From the NCBI GenBank assembly GCA_015075725.1, contig JABTTV010000001.1, positions 1,240,001 through 1,304,000 of the forward strand: a stretch of 64,000 bases of DNA, in the 5' to 3' direction. The position numbers and the translations under genes were made by a program. How positions within the stretch are numbered: the stretch's first letter is position 1; the number at the start of each line of letters is the position of its first letter. Source of the DNA: Anaerolineales bacterium. GTDB lineage: Bacteria > Chloroflexota > Anaerolineae > Anaerolineales > Villigracilaceae. Positions 35,147-44,599 of the stretch are shown here, one piece after another. The notes beneath the pieces are model-generated. The model worked only from the letters and a program-made list of their open reading frames with translations, was not told the origin of the DNA and made no database searches.

Positions 35147-35623
35147 ATGGAAGACCTGACAGGCCTTTTTATTCGAAAGATGATCGAAGCCGATCTCGAG
35201 CAGGTGGTCGCCATCGATCAGGTTTCGTTTTCCCTGCCCTGGCCCTCCAGTTCTTTCATTTACGAATTGAAGGATAATTTTTCGTCGCGGTCCTGGGTGG
35301 CGGAGATGGACAGGCGTGTGGCGGCGATGATGGTCGGCTGGCTGATCATGGATGAATTGCACATCGCAACGATCGCAACCCATCCTGATTACCGCAGGCG
35401 CGGCATCGGGAAAAAGTTGTTGTTGCACGCCCTGCGCGCCGCAAAAGCCGAGGGTGTAACCCGCGCGTTTTTGGAAGTACGCGAGGGGAATCATGCTGCT
35501 TTGAGCATGTATCGTAATTTGGGTTTTGCGGAAGACGGAAGAAGGATTGAATATTACAAGGATAACAATGAGGATGCCATCCTCATGTCCCTGAACGATC
35601 TGGGGCATATCCAGGGAGTTTGA
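35147..35623 (+). CDS. rimI: Ribosomal-protein-S18-alanine N-acetyltransferase RimI-like
   Basis: The protein has 158 residues, GNAT fold. The acetyl-CoA loop is HPDYRRRGIGKKLLLHAL, followed by AFLEVREGNHAALSMYRNLGFAEDGRRIEYY, the classic RimI signature. It starts 1 nt after the tsaB stop, the usual tsaB-rimI gene order. Confidence 0.9.
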   Translation: MEDLTGLFIRKMIEADLEQVVAIDQVSFSLPWPSSSFIYELKDNFSSRSWVAEMDRRVAAMMVGWLIMDELHIATIATHPDYRRRGIGKKLLLHALRAAKAEGVTRAFLEVREGNHAALSMYRNLGFAEDGRRIEYYKDNNEDAILMSLNDLGHIQGV

Positions 35624-35624
35624 A

Positions 35625-36266
35625 TTGACCATCGAGATACTTGACTGGATTGCTAGCGAGGTTTCCGTTTGCACGAAGTGCGCTTTGCATGAGTCGCGCA
35701 AACGGGTTGTGACGGGGGAGGGACCCGCCGATGCGGAGATCATGTTCATCGGCGAGGCTCCGGGATTCCATGAGAACGAGCAGGGACGTCCGTTCGTGGG
35801 GGCATCTGGAAGGTTTTTGGACCAATTGCTCGAGCAGGCAGAGTTGACGCGTTCAGAGGTGTTCATTGCCAATGTCGTCAAATGCCGCCCGCCGGGCAAC
35901 CGCGATCCGCAGCCCGAAGAACTTGGGGCGTGCAGTGAGTATTTGCATGCGCAGATCGAATCGATAAACCCGAGTATCATTGTGACCCTGGGACGCATTT
36001 CGATGGGAACCTATTTTCCCGGTGCGAAGATCACCGCCATTCACGGGCAGATGCAAAGTATCGACGGAAGGTTTATCATTCCCATGTATCACCCGGCGGC
36101 GGCGCTGCACCAACCCGCCCTGAGACCATCCATTCTGGCGGATTTTGCTAAATTGCCGGATCAGTTGAATGAAGCCCGCGCAGTCCTGGGCAGGCATGTG
36201 GTCAGGAAGAATAAACCCGCGGCGCATCAAAAAATCGATTCGCCGCGACAGTTAAGTCTATTTTGA
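35625..36266 (+). CDS. Type-4 (Fe-S) uracil-DNA glycosylase
   Basis: The protein has 213 residues. Motif A is GEAPGFHENEQGRPFVGASG, the Fe-S ligands are Cys16 and Cys19 (VCTKC) plus two Cys 16 positions apart in KCRPPGNRDPQPEELGAC, and the C-terminal catalytic motif is MYHPAAALH. It removes uracil from DNA. The last residues are QLSLF, a near-perfect beta-clamp-binding peptide. The start is a TTG 1 nt after the rimI stop, with CAGGGAG upstream. It ends overlapping the region of the next gene's start. Confidence 0.92.
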   Translation: MTIEILDWIASEVSVCTKCALHESRKRVVTGEGPADAEIMFIGEAPGFHENEQGRPFVGASGRFLDQLLEQAELTRSEVFIANVVKCRPPGNRDPQPEELGACSEYLHAQIESINPSIIVTLGRISMGTYFPGAKITAIHGQMQSIDGRFIIPMYHPAAALHQPALRPSILADFAKLPDQLNEARAVLGRHVVRKNKPAAHQKIDSPRQLSLF

Positions 36267-36280
36267 TGAATGAGGAACCT

Positions 36281-37600
36281 ATGACGACAAAGACAGATCT
36301 AATCAAAAAGCTGAAGGAGAAGAACGCCAAGGTGGCGATCCTCGGTTTGGGATATGTGGGACTGCCTCTGGCGGTCGTTTTCGGGGAGGCTGGTTTTCAC
36401 GTCACAGGCGTGGATCCGGACAAGGGTAAAATCGATGCGCTGAATAAAGGCGAGTCCTATATCCCGGATGTGAAAACTGAAGCAGTGGCAAAGCTGGTCA
36501 AAAGCGGGATGTTGACCGCCACTACGGATTTTTCTGTGCTAAAGAACATGGATGCGGTCAGCATTTGTGTGCCGACTCCGCTGCGGCAGACCGGCGACCC
36601 GGATATGTCGTTCATCATGTCTGCAATGGAAGAACTGAGCAAGTACATGCATAAGGGGATGGTTGTGGTATTGGAATCAACGACGTATCCCGGCACGACC
36701 CGTGAGTTGCTTCTACCCAAGCTCGGTACCGAACACAATCTTACTGTGGGTGAGGATTGGTTCCTTGCTTTCTCGCCTGAGCGTGTGGATCCGGGGCGTG
36801 AAGATTTCACAACCATCAATACCCCAAAGGTGATGGGTGGAATCACGCATGCCTGCGGCGAGGTGGCAACCGTTTGGTATGAAGGCGCGATCAAAATCGT
36901 GCATCACGTTTCCACGGCGGAGGCGGCGGAAATGTCGAAACTTCTGGAAAATACCTTCCGCATGATCAATATTGGCCTGGTCAACGAACTGGCGATCATG
37001 TGCGAATACCTCGGCGTGGATGTGTGGGAGGTGATCGATGCGGCAGCAACCAAGCCGTTCGGCTTCATGAAGTTTACGCCGGGTCCCGGCTTGGGCGGAC
37101 ACTGCATCCCGATCGACCCGCTTTATCTTTCGTGGAAGATGCGTTCGTTCAATTACAACGCGCGTTTCATCGAGTTGGCATCTGAGATCAATACCAACAT
37201 GCCGCGATATGTAGTCAGCCGCGTGCTGGAGGCGATGAATGACCTCGGCAAGACGTTGAAGGGCTCAAAGGTGTTGGTTTTGGGCGCTGCGTACAAGCCG
37301 GATATCAATGATGTGCGCGAGTCCCCGTCGTTGGATGTGATCGGTTTGCTGAAGAAGAAAGGCGCGCTGGTCGATTATCACGACCCGTATATCCCGCATA
37401 TTCATCATGAGTACGAGGGGTGGCATATGGACAGCGTGCAGGACCTGATGTATTCGGTCCGCGAGGCGGATGCGGTGCTGATCGTAACCAATCATGCTGT
37501 GTATGATTACAAAGCGATCATCGAATCTGCAAAGTTTGTGTTTGATTCGCGAAATGCAACCGGGAAAATTGGCAAGTTTGAAAAGGTGGAACGGCTCTAG
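36281..37600 (+). CDS. UDP-N-acetyl-sugar (WecC/WbpA-type) 6-dehydrogenase
   Basis: The protein has 439 residues. The Rossmann motif is AILGLGYVGLPLAVVFGEAG, then ESTTYPGTTRE, and the catalytic cysteine is in GPGLGGHCIPIDP (about residue 270). The C-terminal UDP-binding domain includes LGAAYKPDINDVRESP. It oxidises a UDP-N-acetylhexosamine or UDP-glucose to the uronate. GAGGAACC directly precedes the ATG at 36281. It opens the surface-polysaccharide locus. Confidence 0.9.
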   Translation: MTTKTDLIKKLKEKNAKVAILGLGYVGLPLAVVFGEAGFHVTGVDPDKGKIDALNKGESYIPDVKTEAVAKLVKSGMLTATTDFSVLKNMDAVSICVPTPLRQTGDPDMSFIMSAMEELSKYMHKGMVVVLESTTYPGTTRELLLPKLGTEHNLTVGEDWFLAFSPERVDPGREDFTTINTPKVMGGITHACGEVATVWYEGAIKIVHHVSTAEAAEMSKLLENTFRMINIGLVNELAIMCEYLGVDVWEVIDAAATKPFGFMKFTPGPGLGGHCIPIDPLYLSWKMRSFNYNARFIELASEINTNMPRYVVSRVLEAMNDLGKTLKGSKVLVLGAAYKPDINDVRESPSLDVIGLLKKKGALVDYHDPYIPHIHHEYEGWHMDSVQDLMYSVREADAVLIVTNHAVYDYKAIIESAKFVFDSRNATGKIGKFEKVERL

Positions 37601-37656
37601 TTATTTTGCGCATCAGCAGAATGTGTTGCATCATCCGTGATGCGTAAGGGAAAATA

Positions 37657-38628
37657 ATGGCTCATTATCTCATTACTGGCGCGGCTGGTTTTATTGGCGC
37701 GCGGACCTCGGAAATGCTCCTTACGCAGGGCCATACTGTTGTAGGCATTGATAACGTCAATGATGCTTATGACCCGCGCATGAAGGAATACCGCTTGAAA
37801 AAACTTCAGGGTTTGGGTGGTTTCAAATTCCACCGGCGCGACATTTCCGAGAAATCCTGCATAGATCTGTTCATGGATGAAAAGTTCGATGCTGTCATCC
37901 ATCTTGCGGCGCGAGCCGGAGTGCGTTACAGCGTGGAGAACCCGTGGGTATTCGTGGAATCAAATGTGATCGGCACATTGAACATGCTCGAGGTTTGCCG
38001 CCAGTTCGCATGCAAGAAATTTATCATGGCATCAACTTCCAGCATTTATGGCGAGAATCCGCCTTATCCCACGCCCGAAACCGCTTCCAGCAGCGAGCCG
38101 ATGCAGCCTTATGCCGCAAGTAAGAAAGGCGCAGAGGTGCTTGCTCATTCGTATCATCACCTGTATGGGATCGATATCAGCATCTTGAGATATTTCACAG
38201 TGTATGGTCCGGCAGGCAGACCCGACCTTGCTCATCTCCGTTTTGTACAATGGATCAGCGAAGGGAGACCTGTGCGCATCAATGGGGATGGAAATCACTC
38301 GCGCGGCTTTACATACATTGACGATATTGCTCACGGCACGATTTTGGCGCTTAAGCCAGTGGGATTTGAGGTGTTCAACCTTGGCGGACATGAGGTCATC
38401 ACTGTTATTAACCTAATCCGGCTGATGGAAGAAATCATCGGCAAAAAAGCGGACGTAAGATATGGTCCCGCCAACCCTGCGGATATGCTGACAAACCAGG
38501 CGGATGTGACCAAGTCTGGAAAGTTACTTGGATGGGAACCACAGATTAGCATGCGGACCGGGGTCACAAAACTGGTTGAATGGTATAACACAAACCGTGA
38601 CTGGGCGAAAGAAATTCTCACACCGTAA
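37657..38628 (+). CDS. NAD-dependent nucleotide-sugar epimerase (UDP-glucuronate 4-epimerase-like)
   Basis: The protein has 323 residues, extended SDR family. The cofactor motif is TGAAGFIGARTSEML, the active-site residues are in STSSIYG and YAASKKGAEVLAHSY, and RYFTVYGPAGRPDLA is typical of UDP-glucuronate 4-epimerases. It would act on the uronate made by the preceding enzyme. A GATGCGTAAG word in the leader recurs inside the DUF711 gene at 57242. Confidence 0.87.
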   Translation: MAHYLITGAAGFIGARTSEMLLTQGHTVVGIDNVNDAYDPRMKEYRLKKLQGLGGFKFHRRDISEKSCIDLFMDEKFDAVIHLAARAGVRYSVENPWVFVESNVIGTLNMLEVCRQFACKKFIMASTSSIYGENPPYPTPETASSSEPMQPYAASKKGAEVLAHSYHHLYGIDISILRYFTVYGPAGRPDLAHLRFVQWISEGRPVRINGDGNHSRGFTYIDDIAHGTILALKPVGFEVFNLGGHEVITVINLIRLMEEIIGKKADVRYGPANPADMLTNQADVTKSGKLLGWEPQISMRTGVTKLVEWYNTNRDWAKEILTP

Positions 38629-38705
38629 ACGACCTCGTGCAAAACTTTCAATTACCGGTTACCTTTTACACCCTTATAATCGTAAGTGGTAGCTGGTAAA
38701 TTTTC

Positions 38706-40028
38706 ATGTCCCTTCTTTCGAAATTCAAAAATGACCCGCTCTTTGCCAAAGTAATGCGCTCCAGCGGATCGTTATTCAGCAACAACACCCTTGCACTCGG
38801 ACTCAGCGTGGTGCAAGGCATCATGGCGACGCGCCTGTTAGGTCCAGCTGGGTTCGGTCTCATCGGCGTGGTCATGGCGTTCGCTTCGACAGTGAACAGC
38901 GTCTTCTCATTCCGCATGGGCGAGTTGGTGGTGCGCTACGGCGGCGAATACCTCAACAAGCAGGAAAAAGAACAAGCCTCTGCCTTGCTCAAAGCAGCCA
39001 GTCTGACCGAAGCAATAGTTTCGCTGTTGGCGTTTCTGGTGGTGCTCGCCACAGCACAACTTGCCGAAACCAACCTTGCCAAGACTCCCGACATTGCATG
39101 GATGTTCACTTTCTTTGCGATTAACCTGCTGGCAAACTTCAATACCGAAACTTCCACAGGTATTTTGCAAATTACTGAAAGAATCAAATTGCAGGGCACG
39201 GTCAATTTGATTCAAGCCATTATCACCACACTGATCATTGCGGGTGCGTTCTTCTTCGGCGGCAATGTCACTATTGTACTTATCGCGTATCTCATCGGAA
39301 AATCAATCCTCGGGCTTGGGCTTTTTACACTTGCTCAAATACAACTCCGTGAAAAACTCGGCGGCGGATGGTGGCGCACGCCTTTCTCGAAACTCACAAC
39401 CCGCAGAGAAATTTTCCGCTTTGCGTTCAGCTCAAATATCAGCGCGACCATCATCAAACTTTTCCGTGAGAGCGAATTGATCTGGGTTGGCTTCTTCCTC
39501 GATACCACTGCTGTCGGTTATTATCGCGTTGCCTACACCATAACGCATTTCCTCGCCATCCCTGCCGACCCGCTCATCGCTACGACCTTCCCCGAGATCA
39601 ATAAACTTGCAGTTGAAAGGGCATGGGGTAAACTCAAAAGTTTTCTCAAAAGAATCACGGCGTTTTCATTTTCCTATAACATCGCCATCGGCGCAGGTTT
39701 GATTCTCTTCGGTCAGTGGGTCATTCGCATCTACTCCGGCGCGGACTATCTCGCCGCCTATCCCGCCCTCGTCGCGCTCACCATCGGCTTGGTCTTCAAT
39801 TACATCCTCTTTTGGAATCGCCCGCTCCTGCTCGCACTCGGCTTGCCGGAGTTTCCCGTCTATGTCACGCTTGCGGCGGGAGTCATCAAACTCGCGCTTT
39901 CGTTTTGGCTCGTGCCTGTCTATGGCGTGACGGCGGCGGGCGGGTTGCTGTCGTTCTATTACATTGCTTCGGTGGGGGTGATGGTGGTGAGAGGAATTGT
40001 GGAAATTGGGAATCGGGAATCGGTATGA
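38706..40028 (+). CDS. Polysaccharide flippase, Wzx/MATE-like (MOP superfamily)
   Basis: The protein has 440 residues with about 12-14 helices. The N-terminus SNNTLALGLSVVQGIMATRLLGPAGFGLIGVVMA is characteristic of Wzx-type oligosaccharide exporters. It probably moves lipid-linked repeat units across the membrane. It overlaps the next glycosyltransferase by 4 nt. The last codons (IVEIGNRESV) come from an AATTGGGAATCGGGAATC-like word that recurs in the genome segment. Confidence 0.87.
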   Translation: MSLLSKFKNDPLFAKVMRSSGSLFSNNTLALGLSVVQGIMATRLLGPAGFGLIGVVMAFASTVNSVFSFRMGELVVRYGGEYLNKQEKEQASALLKAASLTEAIVSLLAFLVVLATAQLAETNLAKTPDIAWMFTFFAINLLANFNTETSTGILQITERIKLQGTVNLIQAIITTLIIAGAFFFGGNVTIVLIAYLIGKSILGLGLFTLAQIQLREKLGGGWWRTPFSKLTTRREIFRFAFSSNISATIIKLFRESELIWVGFFLDTTAVGYYRVAYTITHFLAIPADPLIATTFPEINKLAVERAWGKLKSFLKRITAFSFSYNIAIGAGLILFGQWVIRIYSGADYLAAYPALVALTIGLVFNYILFWNRPLLLALGLPEFPVYVTLAAGVIKLALSFWLVPVYGVTAAGGLLSFYYIASVGVMVVRGIVEIGNRESV

Positions 40029-41230
40029 AGATCGCACTTATTACAAACTCCCACATTCCATCTCTCACTGCCAATTCGATTCAGGCAATGAAGGTTGCTC
40101 AAGCCTTGATGCAACTGGGGCATAACATAAAGATGTTCGCGCCTGCGGAGACGAAATTACCCAATTACCAATTACTACTTGCCCATTATGGATTGCGCCT
40201 CGCCCCGGACCTCGACCTGCTCCCATCCATCAGCGGACTCAAACGCCTCGACTTTATCGTCCATGCCCAGCGTGCTGCGAAGAAATTCGGTTCGGAGTTG
40301 ATCTACACCTGGCTGCCCCAGTCTGCGGCGTTGGGCGCATGGATGGGGTATTCCGTTGTGCTCGAAATGCATGCGGACAATTCGGGTCGACTTGGCGTGT
40401 GGTGGATGCAACAATTTTGGAGGCAGAACACGCCCAAGGTGATGACGGTCACCACGTCAGCGTTGAGAAAGGCTTTGGAGCGCTCGACCAGGTTCCAATT
40501 CCCGAATGAAGCGCTGCTGCTCGCGCCGAACGGCGTCGAGTTGGAGAAGTATGCGGATTTGCCAAGTCCTGCCGAGGCGCGTCGTCAATTGAATTTGAAA
40601 GAGGGATTGACTGTTGGATTCACAGGTCACATTTACCCTGGCAGAGGTGCTGATCTTTTGTTCGAACTCGCGCGGCAAATGCCCAATGTCAATTTTTTGT
40701 GGGTGGGCGGCACGCCCGAGTTGGTGGATTTTTGGCGCGGCAAACTGACCGAGGCAGGCATGACCAATGTGACGATGACAGGCTTCGTGAAGCATGAGTC
40801 GATCCCGCTGTATCAGGCGGCGGCGGATGTGCTGCTGATGCCGTATTCGCGTTCGATCGAAGCTTCGAGCGGACAAGACATTGCCGAGGTGATCAACCCG
40901 ATGAAGATGTTCGAGTACATGGCGGCGGGACGGGGAATCGTTTCTGCGGACTTGCCTTCGATACGGGAAGTATTGAATGAGGGCAATGCGATGTTGGTTG
41001 AGCCTGCTGGTCGAGTAGACGGCGGTGTTCTTTCGCCGGCGGATCGAGACCAAGTTGGTGAGTGGAAAGTGGAAATTGAGAAACTGCTTGCTGATGAGCC
41101 GCACCGATTGGCGTTGGGTAAACAAGCCCGCAAGGATGTGGAGCAGTTGACTTGGGTGAAGCGCGAAGAGCGGGTGATGGATTCAATTCAATCAATGATT
41201 AAATCTTTGCGTCGGAAAGATGTGTCATAA
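40025..41230 (+). CDS. Glycosyltransferase family 4 protein
   Basis: The protein has 401 residues, GT-B fold. The N-terminal domain begins MKIALITNSHIPSLTANS and the donor-binding half includes GFTGHIYPGRGADLLFELA, FLWVGGTPE, and the EX7E-like segment EASSGQDIAEVINPMKMFEYMAAGRGIV. The start ATG overlaps the flippase stop. Residues TKLPNYQLLLA are encoded by an AATTACCAATTAC word typical of the region's intergenic repeats. Confidence 0.87.
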   Translation: MKIALITNSHIPSLTANSIQAMKVAQALMQLGHNIKMFAPAETKLPNYQLLLAHYGLRLAPDLDLLPSISGLKRLDFIVHAQRAAKKFGSELIYTWLPQSAALGAWMGYSVVLEMHADNSGRLGVWWMQQFWRQNTPKVMTVTTSALRKALERSTRFQFPNEALLLAPNGVELEKYADLPSPAEARRQLNLKEGLTVGFTGHIYPGRGADLLFELARQMPNVNFLWVGGTPELVDFWRGKLTEAGMTNVTMTGFVKHESIPLYQAAADVLLMPYSRSIEASSGQDIAEVINPMKMFEYMAAGRGIVSADLPSIREVLNEGNAMLVEPAGRVDGGVLSPADRDQVGEWKVEIEKLLADEPHRLALGKQARKDVEQLTWVKREERVMDSIQSMIKSLRRKDVS

Positions 41231-41307
41231 ACTCTTGCACCTTTGCGTTAATACTTCGCGAATTAAAAGAAGATAAGTCACGCTATACGTTACAATACTC
41301 CTCCATC

Positions 41308-42873
41308 ATGGAAAGATTTTTCCCCACCCGCATAGCGCAGACAGTTGCCCTGGTCGTGATCTTTGTACTTGCGCTTGCCATCCGCCTGTACGATCTGACC
41401 GATCTGCCGCTCGAATTTCATTCCACCCGCCAATTGGTATCGGCGCTCAAGGCGCGCGGAATGTATTACGAGACCCGCTTCGATGTTTCTCCCGAGGAAC
41501 GCGCTTTCGCCGTCCAGCAATGGAAGTTCCGCGCATCGGTCGAGCCGGAAGTCTTCGAAAGAATTGTCGCATGGACGTATCGCTTCACCGGCGAGCAGGT
41601 CTGGGTCGCGCGCATTTATTCCTCCGCGTTCTGGCTGATAGGCGGGATATTTCTATTCATGCTTGCACGGCGTCTTGTCTCTGATGATGGCGCAATTGTG
41701 TCAACAGCAATTTATCTTTTTCTTCCATACGCCATCATCGCCAGCCGCAGTTTCCAACCCGATCCGCTGATGACGATGCTCATTATGATGTTTTTGTGGG
41801 CGGTCTGGGAATGGGCGGGTGAAAAACCCTTCAACCACCAGAAAGACAAAGGCACACAAAGGAAAACCTTCGTGGCCCCAAGCCCCCAGAATGGGGGTCG
41901 TGACCCTTCGTGGTTAAAAACCTTTCTCACCGGCATCTTTGGCGGGCTTGCCATCTTCATCAAATTCCCGGCAGTATTCTTCATTGTAGGCGGAGGCTTG
42001 GGCGCGGTGTTAAGTCACAGGTCCATGAAAGAGTCGCTGAAGAATCCGCAGATATATGTCATGAGTCTCTTGGGAATCCTCCCTGGCGCGGCATATCTCA
42101 TCTATGGAATTTTCATAGAAGATTATCTCGGTCAGCAATTCGCCGGCCGTTTCATCCCTTCGCTGTTTTTCAAACCGTCCTATTATATTGGCTGGTTGAA
42201 TATGTTGAATTTGGTCGCGGGCGGATTCGTGCTCGGGCTTGCGCTGCTGGGACTATTTTTCTTTGCGGATAAAAAACTCCGCTTCCTTCTTGGACTTTGG
42301 GCCGGGTACGTCCTCTTTGGGCTTTACTTTAACTTTCACATCTCCACCCACGATTACTACTCCCTGCCTTTGATTCCCATCCTTGCGCTTTCGCTTGCGC
42401 CGCTTGCGGATTTTTTATTTTCAAAACTTGCCCAACTTACTCAAACAAAACTTCTTCGCCTTTTTTCTTTTCTCTTTCTTTTTATTGGCCTTGTTGCCTC
42501 TCTCTGGAATGTCCGCAATCAACTCAACGCCGTGGATTACCGCCCCCAAGCTGCCATGTGGGAGGAAATCCGCGCAAAGACGGACGGATACAACCTGGCA
42601 GGCCTGACCCAGGACTATGGCGCGCGCATGGCATATTGGGGTTGGCGTAATATCAGTTCCTGGCCCACCTCCGGTGACTTGCTTTACGGCGACGAGCGCG
42701 GACCGGGACGCGACTTCGAAGGTTATTTCGAAGAACTCATTGCCAAAAAAGATTTGTTCATCGTCACCGATCTCGACGACTTTGAGCGCCAACCCTTCCT
42801 GATGGAAAAACTCGAACCGTATCCCGTCTTTGCCGAAGGGGATGGCTACGTCATCTACAATTTAATGAAGTAA
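41308..42873 (+). CDS. Glycosyltransferase family 39 (ArnT/PMT-like) membrane protein
   Basis: The protein has 521 residues. It has many helices, an early LAIRLYDLTDLPLEFHSTRQ loop with acidic residues typical of GT-C enzymes, and a soluble C-terminal part. It likely uses polyprenyl-phosphate sugars on the outer membrane face. TACAAT (41291-41296) lies 11 nt before the ATG with no Shine-Dalgarno. A degenerate second copy of its last 60 bases is found at 44600-44663. Confidence 0.8.
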   Translation: MERFFPTRIAQTVALVVIFVLALAIRLYDLTDLPLEFHSTRQLVSALKARGMYYETRFDVSPEERAFAVQQWKFRASVEPEVFERIVAWTYRFTGEQVWVARIYSSAFWLIGGIFLFMLARRLVSDDGAIVSTAIYLFLPYAIIASRSFQPDPLMTMLIMMFLWAVWEWAGEKPFNHQKDKGTQRKTFVAPSPQNGGRDPSWLKTFLTGIFGGLAIFIKFPAVFFIVGGGLGAVLSHRSMKESLKNPQIYVMSLLGILPGAAYLIYGIFIEDYLGQQFAGRFIPSLFFKPSYYIGWLNMLNLVAGGFVLGLALLGLFFFADKKLRFLLGLWAGYVLFGLYFNFHISTHDYYSLPLIPILALSLAPLADFLFSKLAQLTQTKLLRLFSFLFLFIGLVASLWNVRNQLNAVDYRPQAAMWEEIRAKTDGYNLAGLTQDYGARMAYWGWRNISSWPTSGDLLYGDERGPGRDFEGYFEELIAKKDLFIVTDLDDFERQPFLMEKLEPYPVFAEGDGYVIYNLMK

Positions 42874-42919
42874 ACCATCCGGCTTTTTGATTTGTCAAAG
42901 AAAGGCCATCCGGTCGACC

Positions 42920-44455
42920 TTATTGATAAGGTTTGTTAACCTCATCCAGTTTAGCCATAATTTCATCCAAAAGGGTATCGGTAAGATTCTTTTGTGACGG
43001 GGATAGATCGTTTAGTTCCTCGGGATCCGCCTTTACGTCGAAGAGTTTTACCTGATGCATTTCCGGAAGAAGAGAATAACCGAAGTAATAATGAAGTTTA
43101 TGGTTTCCCTTCACCATCATCACCGACGCTTGGGAAAGAGGGTCGTATTGCCCGTTCTTGCTCGCTCGCACTGTGAAAATATTGCGCGTTGGCTCCGTTC
43201 CTGACCCATAAGGCGGGAGCGGGATTCCTCCCTCCACCCAGTCGGGGAAGGGCTGTCCAGTGACATGGGTCAACGTCGGGATGACGTCCACCGCACTGGT
43301 GTTTTCAAGGATGTCCATGCCGGTTTTACGCCCCGGCTCGAAGATCATCAGCGGAACGCGGATAACTGGCTCGTAGAGCACTTCCGTGCTATGGCCGGTG
43401 ATCCCGCGTTCGTTCAACTCCCCATGGTCGGAGGTCAGGACCAGCCAGGTGTTTTCCAACAACCCTGCGGATTCCAATTTTTCATACAGCCGTCCGAACT
43501 CCCTATCCACGTAGAGGATGAACTCATCATACTCCGCGCGTTTTGCAAGAATATCCTTTGGCGGTCTCTTTGCAAAAATATCCTTCGGCTTTTTGGGAGG
43601 CTTGAAACCATCATTGTGAAAGTGCTTGTAGAATTCCGTCGGCGGCCTGTAGGGATCGTGCGGCGGAAGAAAATGGAAATAGCCGACGAAAGGCTGTGGG
43701 ATCGCCGTGAGACGGTTGGCGAGGTAATCCACTGCATTTTCCAATAAGAAAATGTTGTCTGAACCGGCCGAACCGGCCGTGGGCAGACCCAGGGGGAATA
43801 AATGCTTGAGGTCTTTGAACTTTTTTTCCTGGTACTCCTGATAAAGGCGGGAGAGAAACAGGGAATAGGCGTATCCCTGCTCCTCGACATTGATATCCCT
43901 CAGCCAGCTGACGGAGGCGATGTCGTCATCATTCCTGAACAGGATATGAAGGAGTTCGTCCGATCCAAGCAAAAGTTTGTCCCTAGGTATTAATTCATCG
44001 GACCGGCTCAGAAATTGATATAGCAGGATATTCACCCAACCGTTATGGCTGTAGGCTATCGGATAATAATCTTTGAATGCACTGAAAAGGTTGCGGTTCA
44101 CATACCGTTCAGTCACCGTCCCCGCCGGTTGAAAGGCGCGGTGTGTCCAGGGCAGGACGCCGGTTAATAAGGAAGCGGTTCCCGGTGTGGTGAAGTTCCC
44201 GCCTGCGTAATGGTTGTGATATCGAACCGCCCGTTCAGAAAGCCTGTTTATGTTCGGCGTGGTCTCGCGGGGGTAGCCGTAAAGGGATATGTTGTAGCTG
44301 GAAAATGCGTCGAATACCACCACAAGCACATTCTGTTGCTCTGACTGCTTCTCATTTGTGGAACTGGCAAATCTTGTAAGGGGTTCTGCCGCAAGGCTTA
44401 AAGGCAACAGGCCTGCGAGTTTGAGAAAGTCACGCCGATTTATCTTTCGATTCAT
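42920..44455 (-). CDS. Tat-exported sulfatase/alkaline-phosphatase-fold protein lacking formylglycine Cys
   Basis: The protein has 511 residues. The Tat motif is RRDFLKLAGLLPLSLAAEP. The sulfatase-fold core is NVLVVVFDAFSSYNISLYG, TTPNINRLSERAVRYHN and LTSDHGELNERGITGHST. Where sulfatases have C/S-x-P-x-R, this protein has TTPGTASLLTG, with Thr at the nucleophile and no Arg. It is therefore not a classical sulfatase; a phosphohydrolase or phosphotransferase like LtaS-type enzymes (Thr nucleophile) is more likely. It is the only minus-strand gene in the polysaccharide locus. Confidence 0.78.
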   Translation of the reverse strand: MNRKINRRDFLKLAGLLPLSLAAEPLTRFASSTNEKQSEQQNVLVVVFDAFSSYNISLYGYPRETTPNINRLSERAVRYHNHYAGGNFTTPGTASLLTGVLPWTHRAFQPAGTVTERYVNRNLFSAFKDYYPIAYSHNGWVNILLYQFLSRSDELIPRDKLLLGSDELLHILFRNDDDIASVSWLRDINVEEQGYAYSLFLSRLYQEYQEKKFKDLKHLFPLGLPTAGSAGSDNIFLLENAVDYLANRLTAIPQPFVGYFHFLPPHDPYRPPTEFYKHFHNDGFKPPKKPKDIFAKRPPKDILAKRAEYDEFILYVDREFGRLYEKLESAGLLENTWLVLTSDHGELNERGITGHSTEVLYEPVIRVPLMIFEPGRKTGMDILENTSAVDVIPTLTHVTGQPFPDWVEGGIPLPPYGSGTEPTRNIFTVRASKNGQYDPLSQASVMMVKGNHKLHYYFGYSLLPEMHQVKLFDVKADPEELNDLSPSQKNLTDTLLDEIMAKLDEVNKPYQ

Positions 44456-44599
44456 TTGTCACCGTGCCGGCGGGTTGATAACTGCCCCAGGAAACGTTCC
44501 AGTCGGGTTCATTCTAATGGTTGTTGGAGTCCCTAGGGTGCCTGAGAGCGCACATCCTATTCTCGGTTCATTGGATGAATTATACTTGGTTTATGGCAT

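Noticed and set aside
34916..35998. Long minus-strand open frame (360 codons)
   Set aside because: It lies antisense to tsaB, rimI and the uracil-DNA glycosylase gene, all of which have clear family motifs. Its translation has no recognisable domain.
42920..44455. Ordinary type I sulfatase
   Set aside because: The cysteine or serine that becomes formylglycine and the following arginine are missing, so a classical sulfatase label was not used.
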